Shown piece by piece: positions 37,658 to 46,041 of a stretch of 64,000 nt of DNA. The notes under the pieces were generated by a model, which worked only from the letters and a program-made list of their open reading frames with translations, was not told the DNA's origin and searched no databases. The position numbers were made by a program, and so were the translations under genes. Origin of the DNA: VRUE01 sp963805475 (GTDB taxonomy: Bacteria; Actinomycetota; Thermoleophilia; Solirubrobacterales; 70-9); assembly GCA_963805475.1 (NCBI GenBank), contig CAWDUO010000010.1, positions 355,203 to 419,202 of the forward strand, given 5' to 3'. The number at the start of each line of letters is the position of its first letter. Positions within the stretch are counted from its first letter, which is position 1.

Positions 37658-37831
37658 ATGCCCAGCGTCTTCTGGATCGGCCTCGCGATCACCGCCGCCT
37701 GCGTCTTCGTCGGTTTCGTCGCCGGGGCCAAATCGCGCACCACCCCGCTCCTGACCGGGCTCGCGGTCGGCGCCTTCCTCGGCGTCATGGCCGGCTTCCC
37801 GCTGCTGGCGCTCGGCCTCGCCACCAGCTGA
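37658..37831 (+). CDS. Small two-helix membrane protein
   Basis: A 57-residue ORF starts at the ATG at 37658. It has two hydrophobic segments, FWIGLAITAACVFVGFVAG and LAVGAFLGVMAGFPLLALG, joined by the short basic loop AKSRTTPLLT. A TAGGCT box lies 10 nt upstream. It is divergent from the MFS exporter and has no recognised family. Codon use (third-position G/C) matches the neighbours, which supports coding. Confidence 0.55.
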   Translation: MPSVFWIGLAITAACVFVGFVAGAKSRTTPLLTGLAVGAFLGVMAGFPLLALGLATS

Positions 37832-37846
37832 GCTCGTGGGAATTCC

Positions 37847-39022
37847 TCAGGCCGCGGCGCCCTCGGGACGGCGGACCCGCGCGCGGCCCTCGCCGTAGCT
37901 GCGGGTCTCGTAGGCGATCAGCCCCCAGATCACCGCGTTGACGACCGCCAGCGCCAGCAGCGCCGGAACCTCGGTCGCGACGGGAACCAGGATCAGCAGG
38001 ACGATCGCGACCAGCAGGCGCCGGCGGCTGACCGTGTGGGTATGCCGGTAGCGGAAGATCACGTGGCCGAGCAGGTAGATCGCCAGCCCGCCGAGCAGGG
38101 CGAAGGCGGGGACGGTGTGCAGATCGGCGCCGTGGTGGCCGATCGTCGTCTTCAGGCCGAGCGCGACGAGCACGATCCCGGCGACCATGACGAGGTGCAT
38201 GTAGGAATAGGAGTCGCGCGCCATCTCGTTCTGCGCCCGGCCGGGCTCGGCGTCGACGAGGCGCCGGCCGGCGACGATCGCGACGATGTCGAAGTAGGTC
38301 CACCACATCGCAGCGGTCAGGGCGACGCCGAGCACGGCGGCGGCGCCGATGCCGAGGTCGAGCGCGTGCGCCGCGCCGAGCCCGATCGCGACTATCGACT
38401 CGCCGAGCGCGATGATCACGATCAGCCCGTGGCGCTCGGCGAAGTGCGCCGGCACGAGCTTCCAGCCTTCGGCGCCGAAGAAGTAGGGGCTGCCCATGTC
38501 GAGGAAGAGCGCCAGCGCCCACAGAGCTCCCTGGGCGAGGCCGTCGAAGAGCGAGGCGAGCGCCAGCAGCGAGACCGCGACCGCCGTGCTCATCGCCAGC
38601 CCGAGGACCGAGTGGCGCAGCCCGTCGTCCTCGGGGCTGGCGAGCATGAACAGCGCGATGTGAGCGGTGCGGACGACGCCGTAGATCAGGGCGAAGGCGA
38701 GCGCCAGGCTGCCGAACGCCTCGGGCACGCAGAGGGAGACGAGCAGCAGCGCCGCCATCGCGCCGAACATGACCAGGCGCACGGCCCCCTCCTCGGGGTC
38801 GATCACGCTGGTCAGCCAGGCGTAGCCGACCCACGCCCACCAGAGCACCCCGAGCACCAGCAGGCCCTGGGCCAGCCCCTCCCAGGTCGGGCGGTGGGAC
38901 ATCAGCGCCGTGCACTGGGTGATCGCGAGGACGAAGACGAGGTCGAAGAAGAGCTCCAGCGGCGTCACCCGCTCGCCCTCGCGCAGGGTCGCGCCGAGGC
39001 GGGAGCCGTGCCCGTCAGCCAT
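37847..39022 (-). CDS. Low temperature requirement A (LtrA) family membrane protein
   Basis: The 391-residue product has the LtrA signature near its start (VTPLELFFDLVFVLAITQ). About 11 hydrophobic segments follow, with HFAERHGLIVIIALGESIVAIG in the middle, a strongly conserved LtrA segment. Its biochemical role is unknown; the family was named from a Listeria cold-growth locus. The start overlaps the MFS gene stop by 8 nt, implying one transcript. Confidence 0.87.
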   Translation of the reverse strand: MADGHGSRLGATLREGERVTPLELFFDLVFVLAITQCTALMSHRPTWEGLAQGLLVLGVLWWAWVGYAWLTSVIDPEEGAVRLVMFGAMAALLLVSLCVPEAFGSLALAFALIYGVVRTAHIALFMLASPEDDGLRHSVLGLAMSTAVAVSLLALASLFDGLAQGALWALALFLDMGSPYFFGAEGWKLVPAHFAERHGLIVIIALGESIVAIGLGAAHALDLGIGAAAVLGVALTAAMWWTYFDIVAIVAGRRLVDAEPGRAQNEMARDSYSYMHLVMVAGIVLVALGLKTTIGHHGADLHTVPAFALLGGLAIYLLGHVIFRYRHTHTVSRRRLLVAIVLLILVPVATEVPALLALAVVNAVIWGLIAYETRSYGEGRARVRRPEGAAA

Positions 39023-40619
39023 CTTCGGCGGCGTACCGCGCGAGCAGCTGCTCCTCCTCGTCCCTCTTCGGGAAGAGGGCGAAGACGAGCGCCGCGCCGA
39101 GCCCGATCGCGACGATGCCGGCGGTGTAGGCCCATTTGTCGCCCTGGAGGAAGGAGGCCTTGGCCGCTTCGACGATCTGAGCCGAGTGGCCGGGGTACTG
39201 CTGGGCGAGGTTGGCGGCGCTGGAGAAGGACTTGGTCAGCTCGCCTTCGACCTGTTCGCTCACCTTGCCCGCGTTCGGCGAGGAGGCGATCGCGGCGCTG
39301 GCCGCGGCCGCGTAGCCGGCGGTCAGCAGGGCGCCGAGGATCGATTGCATGATCGCCCCGCCGAGGTCGCGCTGCAGGTCCGCCGTGCCCGAGGCCATGC
39401 CGGCGCGCCGCACCGGCACCGAGCCGGTCAGCGAGTGCGAGGCCGGGGTGCCGGCGAAGCCGACGCCGATCCCGATGAAGGCGTAGCCGAGGCCGACCTT
39501 CCAGTAGGCGATGCCTTCCTTCCAGAGCAGCAGCATGACGAGGAAGCCGAGCAGGCAGAAGGCGTAGCCCAGCAGCAGGGTGAAGCGGGCGCCGCGCGCC
39601 TCGACCAGCTTCGCCGAGCGCGGCGCGACGAAGACCATCAGCACCGCCGCCGGCAGGATCGCCAGGCCGGAGTCGAGGGTCGAGTAGTCGAGCACGTTCT
39701 GGAGGAACTGCTGGCCGATGAACATCGCCCCCATCAGCGAGCCGAAGACGATGATCCCGGCGCAGGCGGCGACCCAGAAGATCCGCCTCCCCGCCACCTC
39801 GAGGTCGTACAGCGGCGAGGCGGCGCGCCGCTGGCGGGCGACGAAGGCGACGGTCGCGGCCAGGGCGACGACGCCGAGCCCGATCGCCAGCGCCCCCTTG
39901 CCCGGCACCGGCGCCAGGTTGATCCCCAGCACCAGCGCGGCGACCAGCGCCATCGAGAGGATGCCGCCGAGGTTGTCGACCGGGTCGGTGGTCTCGTTGA
40001 CGTGCGCCGGCACGTAGCGCCAGGCGAGAAAGAGGGCGAGGACGGCGAGCGGCAGGGTGACGAGGAAGACCGAGCCCCAGTCGAAATGCTCGAGCAGGGC
40101 GCCGGAGAGCAGCGGGCCGAGCGCGGCGATCGCGCCGCCGATCGCCGACCACAGCGCGATCGCCCGGGTGCGCGGGTCGCCGGCCCACAGCGCCGTGATC
40201 AGCGCCAGCGTGGTCGGGTAGGCCATCCCCGCGGCGACGCCGCCGAGCACGCGGGCGACGAAGAGGACGCCGTCGGTCGGCGCCAGGCCGGCCAGCAGCG
40301 AGGCCGGGATCGAGAGGCCCATGCCGAGCAGCAGCATCGTCTTGCGCCCGTAGCGGTCGCCCAGCGCGCCGAGGTAGAGGACCGAGGTCGCGAGCCCGAG
40401 CGAGTAGCCGACCGCGATCAGGTTGAGCGTCGTCTGGCCGGAGTCGAAGGCCTTGCCGATGTCGGGCAGGGCGACGTTGGCGACCGCGAGGTTGAGGTTG
40501 GCGACCGCGGCGACGAGGATCAGCGCCGCGAGCACGAGCCCGCCGCGCTTGGGGCTGCGGGCGGCGATCGGCGGCGCCGGCGCTTCCTGCTTGACGCTGC
40601 TCACGCCGGACGGGTCCAC
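39015..40619 (-). CDS. DHA2-like MFS transporter
   Basis: The 534-residue product has 14 predicted helices. It begins VAAVANLNLAVANVALPDIGKAFDS and has motif A GALGDRYGRKTMLL and GGAIAALGPLLSGALLEHFDW. A periplasmic loop before the last helix contains NLAQQYPGHSAQIVEAAKAS. It is a second multidrug-type exporter in the region but not a close copy of the one at 36032. It is first in an operon with LtrA. Confidence 0.85.
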   Translation of the reverse strand: MDPSGVSSVKQEAPAPPIAARSPKRGGLVLAALILVAAVANLNLAVANVALPDIGKAFDSGQTTLNLIAVGYSLGLATSVLYLGALGDRYGRKTMLLLGMGLSIPASLLAGLAPTDGVLFVARVLGGVAAGMAYPTTLALITALWAGDPRTRAIALWSAIGGAIAALGPLLSGALLEHFDWGSVFLVTLPLAVLALFLAWRYVPAHVNETTDPVDNLGGILSMALVAALVLGINLAPVPGKGALAIGLGVVALAATVAFVARQRRAASPLYDLEVAGRRIFWVAACAGIIVFGSLMGAMFIGQQFLQNVLDYSTLDSGLAILPAAVLMVFVAPRSAKLVEARGARFTLLLGYAFCLLGFLVMLLLWKEGIAYWKVGLGYAFIGIGVGFAGTPASHSLTGSVPVRRAGMASGTADLQRDLGGAIMQSILGALLTAGYAAAASAAIASSPNAGKVSEQVEGELTKSFSSAANLAQQYPGHSAQIVEAAKASFLQGDKWAYTAGIVAIGLGAALVFALFPKRDEEEQLLARYAAEDG

Positions 40620-40639
40620 GGGCTGAGAGGATGCCGCGC

Positions 40640-41653
40640 ATGGCGGACGAGCGCAAGAGCGCGGTGCAGCCGCGCGCCGAGAAAGTGCTGCCGGGGATCT
40701 GGCGCCTGCGCCTGCCGCTGCCCTGGCCGGGCGTGCCGCACGGCAACGTCTGGGCGGTCGCCGCCGACGGCGGCGTCGTCCTCTTCGACACCGGGATCGG
40801 CGGCAAGGGGGGGCTGCGCCGCTTCGACCTCGCCCTCGCCCAGGCGGGCTTCGGCCTCGAGGACGTGCGCCTGCTCGTCTGCACCCACTCCCATGCCGAC
40901 CACTACGGCCTCGCGGCGCCGATCGTCGAGGGCGCCGGCTGCGAGCTCTGGATGCACCCGCGCTGGGAGCACGTGCGGCTGCTCGCCTCCGACCCGCAGG
41001 CGGCGCTCGAGCAGCGAATCGAGGCGGCTCGCCAGAGCGGCGTCCCGGTCGCCTCGCTGGAGCGCTACCGCGCCTCGCGCGAAGGCGACGACGACAACGG
41101 CGTCGACGCGATCGTCGAGCCCGACCGCGAGCTCGTCCCCGGGGTCGAGGTGGAGACCGACCTCGGCGCCTGGCAGGTGCACGAGACCCCCGGCCACGCC
41201 CCGTCCCACGTCGTCCTGCACCAGCCCGAGCGGCGGCTGCTGATCTCCGGCGACCACCTGCTCGGCCGCACGGTGCTCTTCTTCGACCACGGCCACAGCC
41301 CCGACCCGGTCGGCGAATTCCTCGCCAGCCTCGACGAGGTCGAGCCGCTCGACATCGGCCTCGTCCTGCCCGGCCACGGCCGCCCCTTCCGCGACCCCGA
41401 GGCGAAGGTCGCCGAGGCGCGGCGCCAGGTCGACGAGCTGCTCGGCAAGGTGCGCGAGGCGTTGGCCGAGGGCGAGCGCACCGGCTTCGAGATCGTCGGC
41501 GAGATCGTCGGCTCGGAGAACCTCGACACGCCGGTCAGCGCCTGGGTCCTGCAGATCGTCCTCTCCTGCCTCGACCACCTGGCGATCGGCGGCGAGGTCG
41601 CGGTCGTCGAGGGAAGCGATCCGCGGCGCTGGCGGCTCGGACGGGGGCGGTAG
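40640..41653 (+). CDS. Metallo-beta-lactamase-fold hydrolase
   Basis: The product (337 residues from the ATG at 40640) shows the MBL zinc motifs: CTHSHADHYG (HxHxDH), the later His of HETPGHAPSHVVLH, LLISGDHLL (bridging Asp) and VLPGHGRP. The C-terminal helical extension (EGERTGFEIVGEIVG) resembles a winged-helix module found in LACTB2/PF17778-type hydrolases. It probably hydrolyses a thioester or lactone. An ATG at 40631 is in frame, but GAGGAT 7 nt before 40640 favours the later start. Confidence 0.85.
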   Translation: MADERKSAVQPRAEKVLPGIWRLRLPLPWPGVPHGNVWAVAADGGVVLFDTGIGGKGGLRRFDLALAQAGFGLEDVRLLVCTHSHADHYGLAAPIVEGAGCELWMHPRWEHVRLLASDPQAALEQRIEAARQSGVPVASLERYRASREGDDDNGVDAIVEPDRELVPGVEVETDLGAWQVHETPGHAPSHVVLHQPERRLLISGDHLLGRTVLFFDHGHSPDPVGEFLASLDEVEPLDIGLVLPGHGRPFRDPEAKVAEARRQVDELLGKVREALAEGERTGFEIVGEIVGSENLDTPVSAWVLQIVLSCLDHLAIGGEVAVVEGSDPRRWRLGRGR

Positions 41654-41668
41654 CTAGCCTGCCCCGGG

Positions 41669-43021
41669 ATGGGCGAGGCTAAGCACGAGCACCGAGCGCG
41701 GCGCTTCTGGCGCGGGTCGAAGCGCCTCGTCCGCCACCCGATCTGGTTCTGGCGCGAGCACCGGCGCCTCGTCGTCGCCGCCGGCGCCGCCGCGCTGGTC
41801 CTCCTCCTCGGCGGCGGCGTCCTCGCCTACGAGCTGCTCAAGCGACCGCCCGACGTGCACAACCCGCAGGCGACCTTCACCCCTCAGAAGCCGCCCAAGC
41901 CGCCGACCCGCCGCACGGTCAACTGGCCCGTCTTCGGCCTCAACCCGGCGCGCACCCGCTTCCTGCCGGCCAACCGGGTCAAGCCCCCGTACAAGCTGCT
42001 CTGGCACTACGGCGCCAAGCCGCTGCTCGAGTTCCCGCCCGTCTACGCCGCCGGCCGGCTCTACTTCGTCGACAACAACGGCAACGCCTACGCGCTGAAC
42101 GCGAACACCGGCAAGACCCTCTGGCATCGCCGCCTCGGCCACCTCAACGCCTCCTCGCCCGCCTACCACCGTGGCCGCCTCTACGTCGTCAACCTCGACC
42201 CGGGCCACATCGTCAAGCTCGACGCGCGCAACGGGCGGACGCTGTGGAAACGGCCGCTGCCCGGCCGCGCCGAGTCCTCGCCGCTGGTCGTCGGCCGCAG
42301 CGTCTACTTCGGCTGCGAAGACGGCAACCTCTACTCGCTCAGCACGCGCAACGGGCACGTGCGCTGGGCGACGCCGCTCGGCGGCCCGGTCAAGTCGGCG
42401 CCCGCCTACCGCCGCGGCGTTCTCTACGTCGGCGACTACGGCGGCTACATGAACGCGGTCCGGGCGCGCGACGGGAAGCTGCTCTGGCAGAGCGGCTCGC
42501 TCGGCCAGGGCTTCGGCACCTCGGGCCAGTTCTACTCGACCCCCGCGGTCGCCTACGGGCGGGTCTACGCCGGCAACAACGACACCCGCGTGTACAGCTT
42601 CGACCAGCGTGACGGGACGCTCGCCTGGAGCTACTCGACCGGCGGCTACGTCTACTCGGGCCCCGCGGTCGCCAACACCAGCCACACCGGCCCGACCGTC
42701 TACATCGGCTCCTTCGACGGCAACGTCTACGCGCTCAACGCGAAGACCGGCGAGCCGCGCTGGATCCGCTCCGCCGGCGGGCCGGTGATCGGCTCGCTGA
42801 GCGTCGTCGGCGACATCGTCTACGCGGCCGAGTTCGAAGACACGACGACGGTCGGCTTCGCGCTGAAGAGCGGCCGCCCCGTGTTCCGCTACAAGACCGG
42901 CGCCTACACGCCGGTGATCTCCGACGGCCGCCGCATCTACCTGACCGGCTACTCGAGCGTCAACGCCCTGGCGCCCTTCAGGTACAGGGCTGGGGTCGCA
43001 AACCGGATCAAGGTGCGGTAG
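41669..43021 (+). CDS. Membrane-anchored PQQ-type beta-propeller protein
   Basis: The 450-residue product has a short cytoplasmic basic region, one transmembrane helix (LVVAAGAAALVLLLGGGVLA, about residues 36-55) and a Pro/Thr-rich linker. At least seven PQQ-like blades follow, each with the pattern ALNANTGKTLWHRRL or SLSTRNGHVRWATPL. It lacks the catalytic quinone-binding residues of dehydrogenases as far as I can see, so a BamB-like scaffold or binding role is more likely. TAGCCT lies 8 nt before the ATG, 15 nt after the MBL gene. Confidence 0.8.
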   Translation: MGEAKHEHRARRFWRGSKRLVRHPIWFWREHRRLVVAAGAAALVLLLGGGVLAYELLKRPPDVHNPQATFTPQKPPKPPTRRTVNWPVFGLNPARTRFLPANRVKPPYKLLWHYGAKPLLEFPPVYAAGRLYFVDNNGNAYALNANTGKTLWHRRLGHLNASSPAYHRGRLYVVNLDPGHIVKLDARNGRTLWKRPLPGRAESSPLVVGRSVYFGCEDGNLYSLSTRNGHVRWATPLGGPVKSAPAYRRGVLYVGDYGGYMNAVRARDGKLLWQSGSLGQGFGTSGQFYSTPAVAYGRVYAGNNDTRVYSFDQRDGTLAWSYSTGGYVYSGPAVANTSHTGPTVYIGSFDGNVYALNAKTGEPRWIRSAGGPVIGSLSVVGDIVYAAEFEDTTTVGFALKSGRPVFRYKTGAYTPVISDGRRIYLTGYSSVNALAPFRYRAGVANRIKVR

Positions 43022-43039
43022 CCGCCCCCGGACGCGGGA

Positions 43040-43077
43040 GCAAGTGCCTGTCCATATCTGATTCTTCAGGCACTTGC
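43040..43077. terminator. Bidirectional hairpin
   Basis: GCAAGTGCCTG (43040-43050) and CAGGCACTTGC (43067-43077) are perfect reverse complements with an AT-rich 16-nt loop. The element follows the propeller gene and overlaps the last codons of the convergent GH26-like gene. Confidence 0.65.
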
Positions 43078-44181
43078 GGGAGCAGAGGAGGCGGCGCTTG
43101 TTCCGATTCCGCCGGGCGGGGGAGGCGGCTGCTTCGGCGGGGACGGGGCGTAGGAGGGGAAGCGGCCGTCGTGGATCATGTTGCGCAACACGCCGAGGCT
43201 GGCCGGCCAGTTCTGGATCCGGAAGGAGCTGGCCGAGCCGAAGTCCTGGTAGTAGACGAGCATCTTGGCGCGCGGGTGGCGGCGCACCCAGGTCATCAGC
43301 TTGCGCACGTAGGCCGAGTCGTCGCCTTCCGAGACGCCCCACTCGGTGATCGCGAAGGGCTTGCCGGCGAAGCGTTCGTAGAGCCCGTCGAGCGCCTTCC
43401 AGTCCTGGTCGTCGGAGTAGAAGTCGGTCCCCGCCCAGTCGACCCAGCGGTCGCCGGGGTAGAAGTGGCGCGGCCGGTTGGGAGGCGTCGTCGGCGAGCC
43501 GGCCGGCAGCGGGCTCCAGATCACTTCGACGGGCGCCTTCGGCAGGCCGCCGACGTGGCTGCGCAGCGGCGGCACGCCGGCTTCGCGCAGGCGGTGGTTT
43601 ATCTGGCTGCGCTTGCCGCCGCCGTGGACGATCACGTAGATGCGGCGGAAGGCGAGCCGGTACCAGCGCGCGGTGTGGGCGGCGTCGCGCGGCTTGCCGG
43701 CGCAGTCGTAGGCCGCGTAGACGTTGAGGCAGCGGTTGGGCTCGCCGAGCGGGCGGATGTAGGCGCGCATCTTCTTCGTCCAGAACAGCTTGTTGAGGCG
43801 GATCAGGTAAGCGTCGCCGCCGCCGGTGGCGATGCCGCGCGGGCTGATCAGCTCGTGGCCGTCCCGGTTGTCGGCGGTGGTGACGTGCAGGACGGGCCGA
43901 GCCCGGGCCTCCTGCCAGCGCTGGATCGTGTCGGGGAATTCCGACCCCCAGGTGCGGAAGGACTCGATCAGCGCCGGGTGCTTGTGCAGGGAGCTGGAGA
44001 ACTGGCCGAAGTCGGCGGGGTCGCCGGTGTCGCTGATGCCGAAGAAGACGTTGTGGCCGCGCGGGACGAGCGGGCCGGCCCAGCCGGGGCGGGCAGCGGC
44101 GGCGGGGGTGGCGAGCAGGCAAAGCGCCGCCAGGGCGCCCGCCGCGCCCGCCAGGGCTCTCTTCGCGTGTGTGGATCTCAT
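43066..44181 (-). CDS. Secreted GH26-like (mannanase-type fold) protein
   Basis: The 371-residue product is a clear paralogue of the protein at 13601-14725. It has a signal peptide (residues 8-29, ending TPAAA) and the domain start VFFGISDTGDPADF. The candidate acid/base Glu is in IRPLGEPNRCLN and the candidate nucleophile in FAITEWGVSEGD. The same Cys pair lies in RCLNVYAAYDCAG. The C-terminus is Pro/Ala/Ser-rich. It is predicted to act on an extracellular polysaccharide of unknown identity. Confidence 0.68.
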   Translation of the reverse strand: MRSTHAKRALAGAAGALAALCLLATPAAAARPGWAGPLVPRGHNVFFGISDTGDPADFGQFSSSLHKHPALIESFRTWGSEFPDTIQRWQEARARPVLHVTTADNRDGHELISPRGIATGGGDAYLIRLNKLFWTKKMRAYIRPLGEPNRCLNVYAAYDCAGKPRDAAHTARWYRLAFRRIYVIVHGGGKRSQINHRLREAGVPPLRSHVGGLPKAPVEVIWSPLPAGSPTTPPNRPRHFYPGDRWVDWAGTDFYSDDQDWKALDGLYERFAGKPFAITEWGVSEGDDSAYVRKLMTWVRRHPRAKMLVYYQDFGSASSFRIQNWPASLGVLRNMIHDGRFPSYAPSPPKQPPPPPGGIGTSAASSAPASA

Positions 44182-44251
44182 CGGAGCGAGCCGGGCATGC
44201 TGGCAAACGGCCGCCCCCGGCCATGCAATTCGCCTGGCGCTGCTCCCGTCG

Positions 44252-44257
44252 TATGAT
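44252..44257 (+). promoter_or_regulatory. -10 box (TATGAT) of the 78-aa gene
   Basis: TATGAT ends 7 nt before the ATG at 44265. It decides that start over the longer open frame from 44169. Confidence 0.5.
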
Positions 44258-44264
44258 GGGGCGG

Positions 44265-44501
44265 ATGCCGCTAGACCAGAGCAAAGTGGGGCAGCACATC
44301 GCGTCGCAGATGGAAGCGATCGAAGCCGACTACGGCGACGACTGCGAGGTCGGCGACATCTGCACGATCGTCGAGGTGCGCGGGCCGCACGGCTCGCACG
44401 TGCGCATGCGCAGCACCGCCTCCTCGCCGCACTCGACCCTCGGCCTGCTGAAGCTGGCCGAACAGGTCGCCCTGGCCAACTTCGGCCGCGACGACGTCTG
44501 A
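44265..44501 (+). CDS. Small acidic hypothetical protein
   Basis: The 78-residue product (QHIASQMEAIEADYGDDCEVGD, then ICTIVEVRGPHGSHVRMRST) has a helix, a short beta hairpin and a C-terminal helix (LGLLKLAEQVALANFG). I recognise no named family. It is not exported. It is convergent with recQ and separated from it by 12 nt. Confidence 0.65.
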   Translation: MPLDQSKVGQHIASQMEAIEADYGDDCEVGDICTIVEVRGPHGSHVRMRSTASSPHSTLGLLKLAEQVALANFGRDDV

Positions 44502-44513
44502 GGGACGCCTGCC

Positions 44514-46040
44514 CTACGCCGCTTCGACCAGCGCCAGCACGTCGGGGGCGTGCTTGGCGACGAAGCTGGGCCCGATGCCCTTGATCGCCAGCAGGGCGTC
44601 ATCGTCGGCGGGGCGCTCGGCGGCGATCCGCTCCAGGGTCGAGTTGTGGGCGACGGTGAAGGCGGGGTTGCCGTCGGCGGCGCGCAGGCGCCACTCCTTC
44701 AGCCGCTCGAACAGCGCGGCGTCGTCTTCGCTCAGCTCCGGCGGCGGCGCGGCGGGCGCCTTCGCCTTCGCCGGGCGGCGGACCGCGATCGTCTCCGGGT
44801 CGGGCAGCCAGTCCTGGGCGTCGCAGACGTCGCAGCAGCGCCCGAGCGGCCGGCCCGCGGCGGAGTCGCCGAAGTGGGCGAGGACGCTGCGCCGCCGGCA
44901 GCGGTCGGAGTAGACGAACTCCTTGATCGTGCGGTAGTCGCGCCAGCCGCGCTCGCGCGCGATCGCCAGCTCGGGGTCGCCGGCGCGCTGCTGGTTGAAG
45001 CGCACGAGCCGGCCGAGGTCGGACTTCATCGCCAGCAGCACCGCGCGGGCCGGCTGCCCGTCGCGCCCGGCGCGGCCGGCCTCCTGGTAGTAGGCCTCGA
45101 GGCTGGTCGGGATCGCCATGTGCCAGACCGAGCGCACGTCGGCCTTGTCGACTCCCATGCCGAAGGCGTTGGTGGCGACGACGACCTCGGCCTCGCCGGC
45201 CATGAACCGGCGCTGCGCCTCGGCCCGGTGGTGCGGCTCCATGCCGGCGTGGTAGGGGACCGCGCGCAGGCCGCCGTCGCGCAGCGTTTCGAACAGCTCG
45301 TAGGTCTCCTTGCGCGTCCCGCAGTAGACGATCGCCGGGCGGTTGGCGGGGTCGGCGAGCCCCGCTTCGAGCAGCGCCGTCCGCCGCGCCTTCGAGCCCT
45401 TGCCCTCCAGCCGCACGACGTCGAAGGAGAGGTTGGGACGGTCGAAGCCCGAGCGCACCTGGAGCGGGTCGCGCATCTGGAAGCGGGCGGCGATCTCGCG
45501 CGCCACCGCCTCGGTCGCGGTCGCCGTGCAGGCCATCACCGCCGGCCGCCCGAGCCGCTCGGCGATCTCCGGCAGGCGCAGGTAGTCGGGGCGGAAGTCG
45601 TGCCCCCACTCGGAGACGCAGTGGGCCTCGTCGACCGCCAGCAGGTCGACGTCGCGCTGCTCGATCGCCTCGAGGAAGGCGCCCGAGGCGAAGCGCTCCG
45701 GCGAGCAGTAGACGATCCGCGCCGCGCCGCCGCGCACCTGGGCGAGCGCCTCGCGCGCGTCCTCCTCGCCCATCGCCGAGGTCACCATCGCCACCGGGTG
45801 GCCGCCGCCGCTCAGCCGCCGCCACTGGTCGTTCATCAGCGCGATCAGCGGGCTGACGACGATCGTCAGCTCCTCGGTCGCCAGGCCCGGCAGCTGGTAG
45901 CAGAGGCTCTTGCCGCCGCCGGTCGGCATCACGATCAGCGAGTCGCGCCCCTCCAGCGCCGCCTCGACCGCCTCGCGCTGCCCGGGCCGCCAGGAGGAGA
46001 ACCCCAGCTTGCCGAGCAGCCGGTCGGCGCGATCCTCCAT
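44514..46040 (-). CDS. recQ: ATP-dependent DNA helicase RecQ
   Basis: The 508-residue product is a 3'-5' helicase in recombinational repair. It shows motif 0 FSSWRPGQREAVEAAL, Walker A MPTGGGKSLCYQLP, DEAH box AVDEAHCVSEWGHDFRPDY, and motif VI QEAGRAGRDG. The zinc-binding domain follows (YSDRCRRRSVLAHFGD then RCCDVCD). A C-terminal HRDC-like region comes last (AAERPADDDALLAIKGIGPSF). The winged-helix domain appears shortened, so this is a compact RecQ. It starts 1 nt after the zwf stop and is therefore in the zwf operon. Confidence 0.93.
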   Translation of the reverse strand: MEDRADRLLGKLGFSSWRPGQREAVEAALEGRDSLIVMPTGGGKSLCYQLPGLATEELTIVVSPLIALMNDQWRRLSGGGHPVAMVTSAMGEEDAREALAQVRGGAARIVYCSPERFASGAFLEAIEQRDVDLLAVDEAHCVSEWGHDFRPDYLRLPEIAERLGRPAVMACTATATEAVAREIAARFQMRDPLQVRSGFDRPNLSFDVVRLEGKGSKARRTALLEAGLADPANRPAIVYCGTRKETYELFETLRDGGLRAVPYHAGMEPHHRAEAQRRFMAGEAEVVVATNAFGMGVDKADVRSVWHMAIPTSLEAYYQEAGRAGRDGQPARAVLLAMKSDLGRLVRFNQQRAGDPELAIARERGWRDYRTIKEFVYSDRCRRRSVLAHFGDSAAGRPLGRCCDVCDAQDWLPDPETIAVRRPAKAKAPAAPPPELSEDDAALFERLKEWRLRAADGNPAFTVAHNSTLERIAAERPADDDALLAIKGIGPSFVAKHAPDVLALVEAA

Positions 46041-46041
46041 C

